Source: Antilocapra americana (taxonomy: Eukaryota > Chordata > Mammalia > Artiodactyla > Antilocapridae). From it: a DNA stretch of 64,000 bases. The position numbers were made by a program, and so were the translations under genes. The notes under the pieces are model-generated. The model did not search any database. It had not been told where the DNA came from and saw nothing but the letters and a program-made list of their open reading frames with translations. The stretch lies in contig ML661885.1 in the NCBI GenBank assembly GCA_007570785.1, positions 18,293,119-18,357,118 of the forward strand. Direction: 5' to 3'. This document shows, piece by piece, positions 1 to 10,624 of this stretch. Numbering within the stretch: position 1 is the first letter of the stretch; each line of letters begins with the position of its first letter.

Positions 1-1380
1 CTACAAATTAAAGTAACCAAATATACACACCCACAGAAATGCACGTAAGCACATGCATACAATAAGCTACAGTACAAGAATCAATGGTAACACAGTGATA
101 TTTGAGAACTTTCTATATGCTTTGCATAATAAGTAACAGGGATGTTTTAGAGGTGGCAAAGTACTTTATCAGAATATTTAAATATTCAATTTATAGCAAA
201 TACTTTTAATGTTTTGATATTGAGTTCTTAATATTCTTTTTTCCAAGAATATTCTCTAAAAACAAAGAAACTAATATCTGTGAGCAGCTGACTGCTGAGA
301 AGGCAAAAACTATATTGACACTGAAGAAATTCTTTTCAGATTGCAAACAAAAGCAAGTACATGGGACCTATCAAAGTACCATGCAGTGACACACACAAAT
401 AAAAATGATTTTGTTTGAAAATATTTGTGGAAAATTAGGTAAAGGGTATATGGGATCTCTCTGTATTATCTCGCAAAACTGCATGTGAATCAACAGTTAT
501 CTCATAATAAAAAGCTTAAAAGTATGTGTTATCCAATGGTAATATATTTTTTGCCATCTGTATGTTGCTTAATGCATCGACATACACTGAAGTATTTAAA
601 TTATATGTACTTGACAATGAAAGAGATCCTACTCTAATCTTGTGTTTATGTTGGCATTTTTAGGGCAATTGACTCAAAGCCAACTCAGTATTAATTTTTA
701 ATTATAGAGGGTGGGTGGGGGCTCTGTATGGAAATAGAGGGCTATTTTACTACATTTGTTCAATTAATTCATGATGTTAGGTTTTTTTTTTTTTTTTTTG
801 GTAAACTGTAGGAAAATGGAGGAGAAAAAAAATTCCCTTCTTTAAATACATCAGTCACAAGAACTGGGTAAAGGAGAATGCAGCTTTTTTATTTGATGGG
901 ATGAGAAAGCTAATAATGTATGACAGTAAAAAGGCAGAGGCTTTTAACGCTTTTTTTAACCTTACCAAAAAGGTCAACTCTGATCTGGAAATGAGAAGAA
1001 CAGCCGACATATGGGAAAGAAGGGCAAAAAGCCAAGCGGAAAGTGAGAAGGAGCTGGGGACGAACACACTCAGATGGCAGATTCCAGTCCCTGCCACTGG
1101 CACCCCAAGATTCTCAAGGTGTAGCCTCATATCTCTGGACTAATTTAGTTTCTATCACAGGGTGAGGGGAGGGCCAAGTAAAAGACTGGCAACATTACCA
1201 AGACCAGGAAAGAGAAGTGCTTTATCTTGATTTAGACAGAGAGGAAAGGAAAAATTCTTTAACTAGCATGCTAGATTCATTTTTGATGAAAAAAGTGCTA
1301 ATTGAATGTTTCTGCTTCCAACTCAATGGTTAATGCACTTAATCTATAAAAGCATTTGACAATGTTTATTAAAGGCCTAC
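1..1380. other. Unassigned AT-rich non-coding DNA
   Basis: I recognise no gene or repeat family here. There is an 18-base T run at 782-799. The short open frames near 855-1143 overlap on both strands and have no family resemblance. This could be unique intergenic or intronic sequence, or repeats too old to recognise by eye. Confidence 0.6.
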
Positions 1381-1545
1381 TCTGTGACCAGCACTGACAT
1401 GGGATAGAGCCCTCATTTTGCAGATGTGAGTTCTGAAAGGAAAAGAAACTTACTTGAGATAAAACAGTCCATAAGAGCTGGCCTGGATTTGAATTCAGAC
1501 CAGCCGACTCCAAAACTCTTGCCTTTTCCGCCAGAGAAATCAGCC
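1381..1545 (-). mobile_element. MIR SINE remnant
   Basis: The text reads as the reverse complement of a MIR core: a 'ttttgcagatg' block near 1418, then a 'ggatttgaattcagacc' block near 1485 followed by 'gactcc'. It is a heavily mutated, ancient mammalian SINE with no coding role. Confidence 0.6.
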
Positions 1546-1740
1546 CTGATGACTTCTGCTTTTGTTAGGCTCTTTAACGAAAACAGTGTCAAATTTGCTT
1601 AAAAAGAAAAAGCAAGTTTACTTTTTTTTTTTAACTCCAAAGCTAATAGCTTGCCTTAAATCATCCTGTCATACAGTAAGAGCCCCCAAGAAGACAGCTC
1701 AATGAATCATCACGTTACAAGGAAACAAAAAAATGTGATA

Positions 1741-1871
1741 GAGGCTGTGTTGTGCTCTAGTTCACAAGAAGGGTAGGATTCCCGCCCCTGCCACTTACTA
1801 GCTGGTGATCAAGGGCAAATTACACAACCTCCGTGAACTTCGGCTTCATTATATGATAAATGGGGATAATA
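1741..1871 (+). mobile_element. MIR SINE, left portion, interrupted by a mariner MITE
   Basis: The core 'gccacttactagctgg' (about 1790) is followed by a degraded 'aacctccgtgaacttcggcttcatt' block and 'aaatggggataatagt', matching the MIR core and the start of its tail. The MIR breaks off exactly where the mariner-type element begins, so the mariner inserted into it. Confidence 0.75.
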
Positions 1872-1950
1872 GTGGGGTGGCCAAAATGTTCACTGGGATT
1901 TTCCATAAAATGTAATGGGCAATCCTGAAAGAACTTTTTGGCCAACCCAA
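1872..1950. mobile_element. Mariner-type MITE (about 80 bp)
   Basis: Near-palindromic element. The left end reads 'gtggggtggccaaaatgttc' and the right end, reverse complemented, reads 'ttgggttggccaaaaagttc'. These match the terminal inverted repeats of the ruminant mariner family (Mariner1_BT/MADE-like). It is too short to encode a transposase. It sits in a TA-rich spot inside a MIR, as expected for Tc1/mariner integration. Confidence 0.8.
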
Positions 1951-2049
1951 TGTTTATTCTTCAAGATTAAGGTATTTCCATGCACACCATTCTCAAGATA
2001 ACAACCCTTGGCACAGTCTTACTCTTCTCTCTATCAGAAGACAGGAGAT

Positions 2050-2345
2050 GCAATGTGGTGCAGGGCAAAGATCAGATCAAGGTAGCATTGAATCCTAGCT
2101 GTAACATTTCCTAGTTGTATGACCTTTTCTTCATTTAATATCTTGGAACTTTCATTTCCTCATAGGCAAAATGTAATTACAAACTCTGCTTCTTTGAGCA
2201 TACTCAATAAATGTTTGTTGGGCATGTACTCAATAAATATTTGTTGAATGAAAAAGAAAAGATTAAGATAACATGAGATAAGTATTACATGTAAAGTACT
2301 TACATTGTCTGACAGGGCGTGTGCTCAGTAAATATTAGCTATTTT
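2050..2345 (+). mobile_element. MIR SINE remnant, possibly two overlapping
   Basis: The sequence has the MIR layout 'gaatcctagctgtaacatttcctagttgtatgacc', then a 'tttcctcataggcaaaatg' block. Repeated 'actcaataaat.tttgttg' motifs at about 2205 and 2230, and 'gtgctcagtaaatatta' near 2320, match MIR 3' ends. The doubled 3' motif may be a small tandem duplication. Confidence 0.6.
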
Positions 2346-2546
2346 CTATATGACCATAAATAAAATAAGTTGATAATATAATATTGAACAAATAGGTATA
2401 ATATTTGACAACTAGTTAATAGATTATAATATCCTTATATACAGCTCTGTAAATGTTGCTAATGAGATATAACTGATTTTTAATAAATACAAAAAGTTTA
2501 AGTATCTGACACCGTACTATTTAGATACTTAGATTTCAAGTTGATA

Positions 2547-2561
2547 GAAATAACTCAATAG
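2547..2561. repeat. Target-site duplication of L1, left copy
   Basis: The 15-base sequence gaaataactcaatag is identical to 3991-4005, directly after the L1 poly-A. It marks the 5' boundary of the truncated L1. Confidence 0.9.
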
Positions 2562-3990
2562 AAAGCCCAGAGATAAATCCACGCATCTATGGACACCTTA
2601 TCTTTGACAAAGGAGGCAAGAATATACAATGGAGAAAAGACAACCTCTTTAACAAGTGGTGCTGGGAAAACTGGACAGCCACTTGTAAAAGAATGAAACT
2701 AGAACACTTTCTAACACCATACACAAAGATAAACTCAAAATGGATCAAAGATCTAAGCATAAGACCAGAAACTATAAAACTCCTAGAGGATAACATTGGC
2801 AAAACACTCTCTGACATAAACCAAAGCGGAATCCTACATGACCCACCTCCCAGAATATTGGAAATAAAAGCACGAATAAACAAATGGGACCTAATTAAAA
2901 TTAAAAGCTTCTGCACAGCAAAGGAAACTATAAGCAAGGTGAAAAGACAGCTTTCAGAATGGGAGAAAATAATAGCCAATGAAGCAATGGACAAACAATT
3001 AATCTCAAAAATATACAAGCAACTCCTACAGCTCCATTCTAGGAAAATAAACGACCCAATCAAAAAGTGGGCCAAATAACTTAACAGACATTTCTCCAAA
3101 GAAGACATAAAAATGGCTAACACATGAAAAGATGCTCAACATCACTCATTATCAGAGAAATGCAAATCAAAACCACAATGAGATATCACTTTACACCACT
3201 CAGAATGGCTGCAATCCAAAAATCTACAAGCAATAAATGCTGGAGAGGATGTGGAGAAAAGGGAACTCTCTTACACTGTTGGTGGGATTGCAAACTAGTA
3301 CAGCCACTATGGAAAACAGTGTGGAGATTCCTTAAAAAACTGCAAATAGTCCTGCCATATGACCCAGCAATCCCACTGCTGGGCATATACACTGAGGAAA
3401 CCAGAATTGAAAGAGCCACATGTACCCCAATGTTCATCGCTGCATTGCATGGAAGCAACCCAGATGCCCATCAACTGACGAATGGATAAGAAAGCTGTGG
3501 TACATATACACAATGGAATATTACTCACCATTAAAAAAAAATTCACTTGAATCAGTTCTACTCAGATGGACGAAACTGGAGCCCATTATCCAGAGTGAAG
3601 TAAGCCAGAAGCAAAAACAACAATACACTATATTAACGCATATATATGGAATTTAGAAAGATGGTAACGAGAACCCAGCATGCGAGACAGCAAAAGGAAC
3701 ACAGATGTATAGAATAGACTCGTGGACTCTATGGATGAGGGAAAGGGTGTGATGATATGGGAGAATGGCATTGAAACATGTTAATTATCATATGTCTAAT
3801 CAATCGCCAGCCCAGGATTGATGCTCGGGGCTGGTGCAACGAGATTTCCTGGGGGGAGGGAGGAGGGAGGGGGTTTCTGAAGGGGGAGCATATGTAAACC
3901 CATGGTGATATCATGTCATTGTTTGGCAAAACTAATAAAAAAAAAAGGAAAAAAAAATAAAGGCAAATGACAAACTGGAAAAAAAAAAAA
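2562..3990 (+). mobile_element. 5'-truncated L1 (artiodactyl/bovine type)
   Basis: A LINE-1 insertion keeps only the last part of ORF2, the 3' UTR and a poly-A end. It starts at 'aaagcccagagataaatcc', well inside ORF2. The 3' UTR (about 3657-3950) carries the G-rich 'ggggggagggaggagggaggg' tract (3851-3871) typical of bovine L1 3' UTRs, and A-rich sequence runs to 3990. A perfect 15-bp TSD flanks it, so both ends are precise. The body reads close to the artiodactyl L1 I know, so this is a fairly young insertion. 5' truncation is the usual outcome of target-primed reverse transcription. Confidence 0.93.
2594..3656 (+). pseudogene. L1 ORF2 C-terminal pseudogene
   Basis: The translation matches the region of L1 ORF2p after the reverse transcriptase: segments [20 protein letters not shown] and [19 protein letters not shown], then [19 protein letters not shown], a Cys/His-rich [19 protein letters not shown] stretch and WYIYTMEYYSPLK. 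The endonuclease and RT active sites are missing through 5' truncation. The frame is broken: an in-frame stop at 3077-3079, then two frame changes (2693-3079, 3124-3489 and 3420-3656 lie in three different frames). It cannot make ORF2p. Confidence 0.9.
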
Positions 3991-4005
3991 GAAATAACTC
4001 AATAG
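3991..4005. repeat. Target-site duplication of L1, right copy
   Basis: Identical 15-base copy of 2547-2561, immediately after the L1 A-tail. Confidence 0.9.
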
Positions 4006-4305
4006 CTTTCATTGTGCATGACTTTCCAACTATCACAATATTAATTACTCTTAGAAATTAATTTTTTATACAAATGAGATTTCTCTTTTACACTATAAGA
4101 CTTTTACCTTTTTATAGCCTCTTTCTCTCTTCATCCAACTCATGTTTGCTTCTCTTCATGTATTCTCTATCTTAGAAAAAGCCAACAACCACCCCAACAC
4201 TGGAAAATATTCTAGACATCTCCCTTTTGTCTCTGAAAAAAAGGCCAGAAATGAGATAATAGGTGTTTAATATTTCCATCTCTACAAACATGATCTTAGC
4301 TTATG

Positions 4306-4783
4306 GCTTCACATCACTTTTCCAACCAAGGGCCATATAGTGAAAGCTATGGTGTTTCCAGTAGTCATGCGTGAATATGAGATTTGGTCCATAAAGAAAG
4401 CTGAACACCAAAGAATTGATGCTTTCAAATTGTGGTACTGGAGAAGATTCTTGAGAGTCCCTTGGACTGCAAGGAGATCAAACCAGTCAACCCTAAAGGA
4501 AATCAACCCTGAATAGTCATTGGAAGGACTCTTGCTAAAGCGGAAGTTCCAATACTTTGGTCACCTAATGAGAAGAGCTACTTATTGGAAAAGACTCTGA
4601 TGCTGGAAAAGATTGAGGGCAGGAAGAGAGGGGATGAAAGAGAATGAGATGGACTGGATAGAATCACCAACTTAATGGACATGAGTATGAGCAAACTCAG
4701 GGAGACAGTGAAGGACAGGGAAGCCTGGCGTGCTGCAGTCCATGGGTCCCAGAGAGACATGACTTAGCCACTGAAAAACAACA
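4306..4783 (+). mobile_element. BovB (RTE) 3' fragment
   Basis: 5'-truncated BovB covering the C-terminal RT-ORF region and the 3' tail. Diagnostic stretches are 'ttcttgagagtcccttggac' near 4450, 'gatgctggaaaagattga' near 4599, 'atggacatgagtatgagcaa' near 4676 and 'gcctggcgtgctgcagtcca' near 4724, ending in 'gacatgacttagccactga'. It has several stops and is non-functional. Confidence 0.92.
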
Positions 4784-4829
4784 CTCTGCCAAACACATTC
4801 CCTAGACTATCAGGAGGGCTCATTCTAAA

Positions 4830-5075
4830 AGGCAAATGGATAGGACTTTAGGATTAACAAATACAAACTACTATATAGAAAACAGAAAACCAAGAAAGAC
4901 CTACTGTATAGCACAGGGAATTATATTTAATATCTTATAACAAACTATAATGGGGAAGAATCATAAAATGAATATAGATACATAGATACACATGCATATC
5001 TGAATCAGTTTGCTGTATCACAGAAACTAACACAACATTATAAATCAACTATGCTTCCATCATAAGAAGTAAATT
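4830..5075 (+). mobile_element. L1 3'-UTR fragment (older artiodactyl/L1MA-like)
   Basis: Matches the common L1 3' end: 'ggattaacaaatacaaactactatata', 'tgtatagcacagggaattatat', 'gtttgctgtatcacagaaac' and 'taacacaacattataaatcaac'. Only the UTR end remains. Position 5' of it is occupied by the BovB tail and about 45 unassigned bases. Confidence 0.85.
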
Positions 5076-5084
5076 AGAAGGAAA

Positions 5085-5460
5085 ATTTAATCCTGCTACA
5101 CTTCTGCTTGAATCCTCCCAATATTCTATTGTTTTGAAGATAAAATCCAAATACCTTTGAGTAATACAAAAGCTCTTCATGATTGTCCTTCTGGCTGCAC
5201 CCCTGGACCTCACCTTCTGCCCTAGAATGATTTATAATCTTTTACATTCTCTCTGCTGTCTCCTGGTATGCTTCTTCAACCAGTTTACCCACCCTAGTTG
5301 TCCAATAATAGTGAATTCTTTAAAACTCAAACTCATATACCACCTCCTCCAGTAAGTCCTTCTAAAGTATGGATTAGATATACATTCTAACAGCTCCATG
5401 TAGTCTTCCGGTTACATCTAATCTCATATCTCCCTGTAAATCTATAAGCGGCAACAACTT
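5085..5460 (+). mobile_element. L2 LINE 3' fragment
   Basis: Reads like an L2 3' end: 'gataaaatccaaatacc', 'ctcttcatgattgtcc', 'gcccctggacctcacc'-like text and 'ccacctcctccagtaagtcc'. It is highly diverged and much older than the ruminant elements. Confidence 0.65.
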
Positions 5461-5479
5461 AAAGTTGTATCAGAGTATT

Positions 5480-5960
5480 CCACTCTCCTGCTTAAAGCTT
5501 TTCAGTGGTTTCTTATTCCAAACAGAATAAATGGAATTTATTCAGAAGGACACTAAACAGTCCTTCTATCCACCTCTCTTACCCATGGATCACTGTGCTT
5601 CAACTCACTGTTCATTGGTACCTGTGATAAATGCTCCCAGCTCAACACCATTGCCTTCCTTACCTTTGCCACCATCCTCATTACCTTGAAAATTTCCACT
5701 TGGACATTTGTGTGGCTGACACCTTCTCATCATTTGCATCATCATGTAACTGTCACATTTTTCAAGGGATCTCTCTAACCAACTCCCTAATGTTACTTGC
5801 CTTAACCTTTTACTCTCTTTTTCATGACAATTATCACTATCTGGGTATATTGCTTCTTTATATTTCCTTATTTTCATATGTTTCATTGTTGGTCTCTCCA
5901 CCAGAATATAAGCTTTCTTTCTTATTTGCTACTGTATATCAGTGTCCAGAAAAGTGTTAA
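5480..5960 (+). mobile_element. Second L2-like 3' fragment
   Basis: Begins again with the L2 block 'ctcctgcttaaagcttttcagtgg' (about 5487) and ends with a 'ccaccagaatataagctt' block (about 5899) typical of L2 3' ends. Frames on both strands in this interval are chance openings in repeat sequence. Could be one rearranged L2 with the previous fragment. Confidence 0.6.
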
Positions 5961-6398
5961 ATACAAATTTATTTTATAAAATATATAAATATAAAATCTA
6001 AATCTCTACTTTATCTCCAAGAAGAAATTAAGTAATCATTTATTGAACTCAACTGTGATCATTAAATATGTCAAATCAACTTTTTATTTATTGTGGAACA
6101 CATCCACTATAACCATGGAAGATTTGCAAATGATGAAAGTATGACTTACCCATAGAAATTTAAGCACTGAGATTAAACAATCTGCCAAAGTAAGATCATC
6201 ACATTTTAAGTGCAGAAGTTTAATGCAGAGGTAGGTACTTAGGGCAAAATGCTAGCTGTTCTCCCAAATCTCTTCTTCTACCCATAGGACATGAACACTT
6301 GTGGCTGACATGCAGCTGCCTCAGCAAGGACTATGGTCCTCAAGCCCTGTGCAGCAAAGCATATTTATATGACTTATTTCTAGCCATTGGAAAGTGAA
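5961..6398. other. Unassigned non-coding DNA
   Basis: I recognise no gene or repeat here. AT-rich at the start, mixed later. Confidence 0.5.
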
Positions 6399-6535
6399 TG
6401 CTGTTCAGTTGCACAGTCATGTCTGACTCTGCAACCCCATGGACTACAGCATGCCAGGCTCCCCTGTCCTTCACCATCTTCTAGAGTTTGCTCAAACTCA
6501 TGTCCATTGAGTCGGTGATGCCATCCAGGGCTGCA
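6399..6535 (-). mobile_element. BovB 3'-tail fragment
   Basis: Reverse complement of the last about 135 bp of BovB: starts 'tgctgttcagttgcacagtc' and runs through 'gcaaactctagaagatggtgaaggac' and 'caccgactcaatggacatgag' on the minus strand. Short 5'-truncated copy. Confidence 0.9.
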
Positions 6536-6998
6536 TCCTACTTCTGAACAGTGTAGAACAAGGAGGTTTGGCTTCCACACTCCCTTCCTCCTGCCTCCAG
6601 CAGGAAGCAGATGAAGATAGAAAATCAAATGATGGCAGAGGCACAGAGGAAAGAGCTGGCCTTGGTTCACCATGCAGAGGAGAGCCCCAGTGGCCACTGC
6701 TCTGTGAAAGACAGTGTGTTAGTTCATTGTAGCTGAGCCATTATCCGTTTCGTATCCATTTGCTCCAGCACTCTGGCCTACTGACCTGAAATAACACCGC
6801 ATTTGATATGCTGATTTTCACCAGGTTTCCCAAAATTTCTTGAAAGAATCTAAGTTTTCAATTGCTGAGTATAAGCCTATGCCATGAATGTTTCTTAATC
6901 TCCCTATAAATGCTCATGACAGAGGGCTGATTCATAAATTTTTAGGAATATTTCCTTAACCTGAAAGCAGAAGGCATGTCAAGTAAAAGTAAATAAAT
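6536..6998. other. Unassigned non-coding DNA
   Basis: No recognisable repeat or gene. A short frame on the minus strand begins in the BovB tail and is a chance extension. Confidence 0.5.
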
Positions 6999-7001
6999 AA
7001 A

Positions 7002-7041
<40 letters not shown>

Positions 7042-7044
7042 ATA
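7002..7044. repeat. (TA)n(TG)n microsatellite
   Basis: About 9 TA units followed by about 11 TG units and a closing TATA. Compound dinucleotide tract, likely length-variable. Confidence 0.95.
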
Positions 7045-7604
7045 AATCAGGAAAAGAACATTAGCTGAAATCAAAATGAAAAAGAATATGTAGTTAGATC
7101 TGTGTATCCATTTGTATGTAAAGTGTGTCTCTTCTCTGCCTGATGACTGACCATATCAAATATCCACAGCAGATAAAAATAATTAAACCATCAATTGTTT
7201 GTTTATATTTTTCCAAATTGTAAGTTAAGTTTTTAGTACAAGACTAACAAAAACTTATAATTTCATAATTTTTTACATTTTAAGAGCCTTAGGCTTTACC
7301 TGGCTTATCAAGTTTAGCTTCATCTGATATGACCTCTTAATTTATAATCTTTTTGAGAGTAAATGTGTAGAAAAAGGAAAAAGAAAAATTAAGTGAGCCT
7401 GCAAGAATCTTTATTTGAAGTAACCTAATGTATTAGCAGATAAAGTGTGAGCATAATTTTAATACTTCTTTGATCTAGTTAGGTCAAAATCTCTGCCATA
7501 TCCCATTCAAGTACACAAATATTATTTGTCATATAATATAAACTCTTTTTTATGAAAATAACTGATGCTCCAATGTTGTGTCCTTCCTTCATACTGGGCA
7601 GAAT
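7045..7604. other. Unassigned AT-rich DNA
   Basis: No gene or repeat recognised. Confidence 0.5.
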
Positions 7605-7618
7605 GAAGGAAGGGGGAA

Positions 7619-7906
7619 TTTTTTTTTTAACTTTGTTTAATATTGGAGAATAGTTGATTAACATTGTTGTGACAGCTTCAAGTGGACAGCAAAAGGGCTC
7701 AGCCATACATATGCATGTATCCATCCTCCCCTCAACTCCCCTCCCATCCAGGCTGCCATATAACATTGAGCAGAGTTCCCTGTGCTATCCAGTACGTCTT
7801 TGATGCGTATCTGTTTTAAATATAACAGTGTGTACATGTCAATCCCAAACTCCCTAACTATCCTTGCTCCCCACCCCTATCCTCCTCTCCTGGCAACCAT
7901 GAGTTC
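7619..7906 (-). mobile_element. L1 3'-end fragment
   Basis: Reverse complement of an L1 3' UTR: T-rich start, 'tattggagaatagttgattaac', 'gcagagttccctgtgctatcc' and 'atcccaaactccctaact'. Possible imperfect TSD: 'aaggaagggggaatt' at 7606-7620 and 'aaggaaggaggattt' at 7908-7922. Confidence 0.8.
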
Positions 7907-7922
7907 AAAGGAAGGAGGATTT

Positions 7923-8882
7923 AGAGAAAGGAGACTTGAGATGGGTGAGCACATTGTCCCACGGTGCGTAAGTGGCTATGACACAAACCACCTCTACTTG
8001 TGACTACCTTCCCCGTACTAACTTATCTGAAATAATCACCTTCTCTCCCTTCCTCATCACTGCACCAGAAAACTCTCCCTTGAAATACATTCCTAAATTA
8101 TATATACCACATTATGTAAGAATTTTGTCATTTATCCTATTAAATTCTAGGTGTGTCCTGCTTTGTTTGTTTGTATTTTTAGCTTTCTATGTCATATCAG
8201 AGAATCTGGGATGCACCATTATTTTATTTCCTATTACTGCAAACTAAGTATAATTTCAAACACTGTACTCAGTAGACAAATTTTATTCAATAATAGAATG
8301 ATTTGAAGTCCCATGGTGTTTATTATAATTGCTTTAACGGACTAGCCTTGTATCTGAATGTCAGCGCTGCTCTGGGAAATTACAGCATTTTCATATTACA
8401 ATACATATTGATTATTAACCAACATTAAGTATTTTAATTGATGCTATTTCACATTATAATTGCTACCCGAATATATTCACAGAACTTAGATTGTTTTTAA
8501 ATCTAAAGTTGATCTTCATTATTACATTCTCTGTTTGTGATTGTTGTCAGACATCTGCAATTTTTTATTTGCAAATAAGTTACTGAATGTGAATTAAAAG
8601 GACAACTATAGCAAGAGCAGAAATTATTTTAAGCAAACTTCAAAGATTTGTTTGCCTCAAGGGATCAAAATTGTGTAATTCCATACTCAAACACATTTAT
8701 ATGAAGATATGGAAAAAAATGACCTGGTGCCTATTGGCATGAATGAGACTTTTACAAATGAAGATCAGTCGTGATGCTCAGAAGGTCTGATTTACTTTAT
8801 ATTAATACAGTCTATTTGGAAGGGAAATTTTTAGACATAGTCTCAATTGGCTTTCAGAAAGACACACCTGATTCTGTTGCCA
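7923..8882. other. Unassigned, repeat-poor DNA
   Basis: No family recognised. The part from about 8290 to 8600 has no low-complexity or repeat look and contains several TAATTG/ATAATTG motifs. It could be unique sequence. Confidence 0.5.
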
Positions 8883-9062
8883 TCTCTTTTTAAAAAATAT
8901 TGTATTATTTATTTATTTGGCTGTGGTGGGGTCTTTGCTGCAGCAGAGTATAGACTTAGCTGCTCCCTAGGGTTTGGAATCTTAGTTCCCTGACCAAAGT
9001 AGGGAACCCAGCCCCCCTGCATTGGAAGAGCAGAGTCTTGACCACTGGACCACAAGAGAAAT
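8883..9062 (-). mobile_element. CHR (tRNA-Glu-derived) SINE
   Basis: Reverse complement of a cetartiodactyl CHR SINE: 'atttatttatttggctgtgg' at the tail side, 'atcttagttccctgaccaaag', 'ccctgcattggaag' and 'agtcttgaccactggaccac' at the tRNA-like head. Internally deleted relative to full CHR-2. Confidence 0.85.
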
Positions 9063-9304
9063 CCTGTGCATAGCTTAGCTTGAGTGCTCTTTTGAGGTCC
9101 AGCTTTGATTTACTAGTTCTCTGGTATGCATACTTTACCAAGGCCCAAATCTTGACCACTACCATCTAATTTCTTTAATCTGTGTTCAGCCAGAAGTGCA
9201 TTACTGAAAATGTCCAGAACCATGGGAATTGGGACTTTCCTAATTCCTTATCCTAAATTCACACCTAATTTTACCTGATCAATTGAGGGTTTTTTAGTAC
9301 ACTT

Positions 9305-9511
9305 TAGCCGACTCATTGGAAAAGACCCTGGTGAGGGGAAAGATAGAAGGCAGGAGGAGAAGGGGATGACAGAGGACAAATTGGTTGGATGGCATCACCG
9401 ACTGAATGGACTTAAGTCTGAGCAAGCTTTGGGAGATGGTGAAGGACAGGAAAGCCTGGTGTGCTGCAGTCCATGGGGTTTTAAAGAGTCAGACATGACT
9501 GAGACGAACTT
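9305..9511 (+). mobile_element. BovB 3'-tail fragment
   Basis: Begins 'tagccgactcattggaaaag', continues 'ggttggatggcatcaccgac' and 'gtgtgctgcagtccatgggg', and ends 'gacatgactgagacgaac'. A 7-base actttag at 9301-9307 and 9508-9514 could be the TSD. 5'-truncated and dead. Confidence 0.88.
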
Positions 9512-9514
9512 TAG

Positions 9515-9960
9515 GCTGGAGAAGATAGAGGAGATGTTGGAGGTCAGATGTAACTCTGGGTCGCAGCTGGTCAAAAGCAGCAAAAACGTTCTCACGGACC
9601 GAGGTTAAGATCTTGATGGCCATCACGGGGAGGAATCACCACAGCCAAGGGCTTCTGAAAATCTCCTGCCTTGAGTGAGGAGGAACCCTGAGCACTGGAC
9701 TTCCTGGAGACCTGAACATGAATGGGCCCCTGGGGGAGAGTGCACAGCCTGCAGACCTCCTCCCCACCCGACGGCGTCAACACAGAGCCACACTGAGCAT
9801 GTGCAACTGCTACTGGACGTGCTTAACTGGAGCACAGGAAAAGTACTCAGATACCACATATTGACTGGTGGGTGTAGTTCCAGAAATCCTGAGTGTCATT
9901 TCGGCAACTTAACTCTTATACTTGGTTCATTTAGTATTGATGATATTTGAAAACCCTAAG
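9515..9960. other. CpG-bearing patch of unknown origin
   Basis: After the BovB tail the base composition changes. About 400 bases are GC-richer than their surroundings and keep several CpGs (near 9552, 9588, 9595, 9600, 9625, 9769, 9774). On the minus strand an ATG in a good context near 9621 (cgtgATGG) opens a 44-codon frame that runs into the BovB and stops there. I do not recognise the peptide. It could be a processed pseudogene, a decayed LTR, or unique DNA. No exon is claimed. Confidence 0.35.
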
Positions 9961-9978
9961 ACTTACAGAAAAAAAAAA

Positions 9979-10026
<48 letters not shown>
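9979..10026. repeat. (GT)n(AT)n microsatellite
   Basis: About 13 GT units then about 11 AT units, preceded by an A run. A compound tract similar to the one at 7002-7044 but in the opposite order. Confidence 0.95.
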
Positions 10027-10624
10027 TCTGTGTTGAGAGACACTAGCAATTAAATAAGTGTGATACTATGTAACAAATCTTAAAAATAGGTATAACCATA
10101 TAATAAAATGGGAACTGCAAGAAGAAACTAAAATTAATTTTGTCAGGGCCATAAGAAAAACCAGGCAGGAAGAGATTTTTTCTTTCTTTTTTTTTTTTTA
10201 GTAGGTTTTGTTTTGTGTTTTGTTTTTTAATTAATTTATTTTTTTTTCCTTACATTATCGTGTTGGTGGAAAAACCAAGAATTTTTTTCTTAAGTGACTT
10301 GACATTTGACTCTGAAGGTCCTTAGAATTTGAGCAGGAAACAAAAACCAAGATGATGAGGAGAGATGAGGTCAAGTCATTTTGGATAAAGGCAGTAGGAA
10401 GGTGCAGAGAAATAGCGTACCAGGGAAATATCACTGGGTAGATAGGGGCCGAGGTCAAGGAGAAGAGTAGTTGAAAGTGAGGCCGAAAGGGGAAGCCCAA
10501 GGTGCCTAGGAGTCTCCCCTTCACCATTAATAGGAAGCATTAAATGTGTTCTGAATTTCAGAAAAGAAATAGAATGACACTTTAGAGAATGAACTGAGGG
10601 AGGGCAACTAGAAACACCATTTAA
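10027..10624. other. Unassigned DNA with T-rich core
   Basis: T-rich low-complexity sequence at about 10178-10250. The purine-rich remainder (10310-10600) resembles ancient mammalian repeats but I cannot name a family. Confidence 0.45.

Noticed and set aside
2587..3123. 178-codon open frame on the minus strand
   Set aside because: It is the antisense of L1 ORF2 sequence, a known by-product of the A-rich L1 sense strand.
5605..5960. 98- and 109-codon frames on opposite strands
   Set aside because: They mirror each other within L2-like repeat sequence.
9592..9859. Two overlapping minus-strand frames in the CpG-bearing patch
   Set aside because: Neither is recognisable as a protein; kept only as part of the finding on the patch, not as a coding call.
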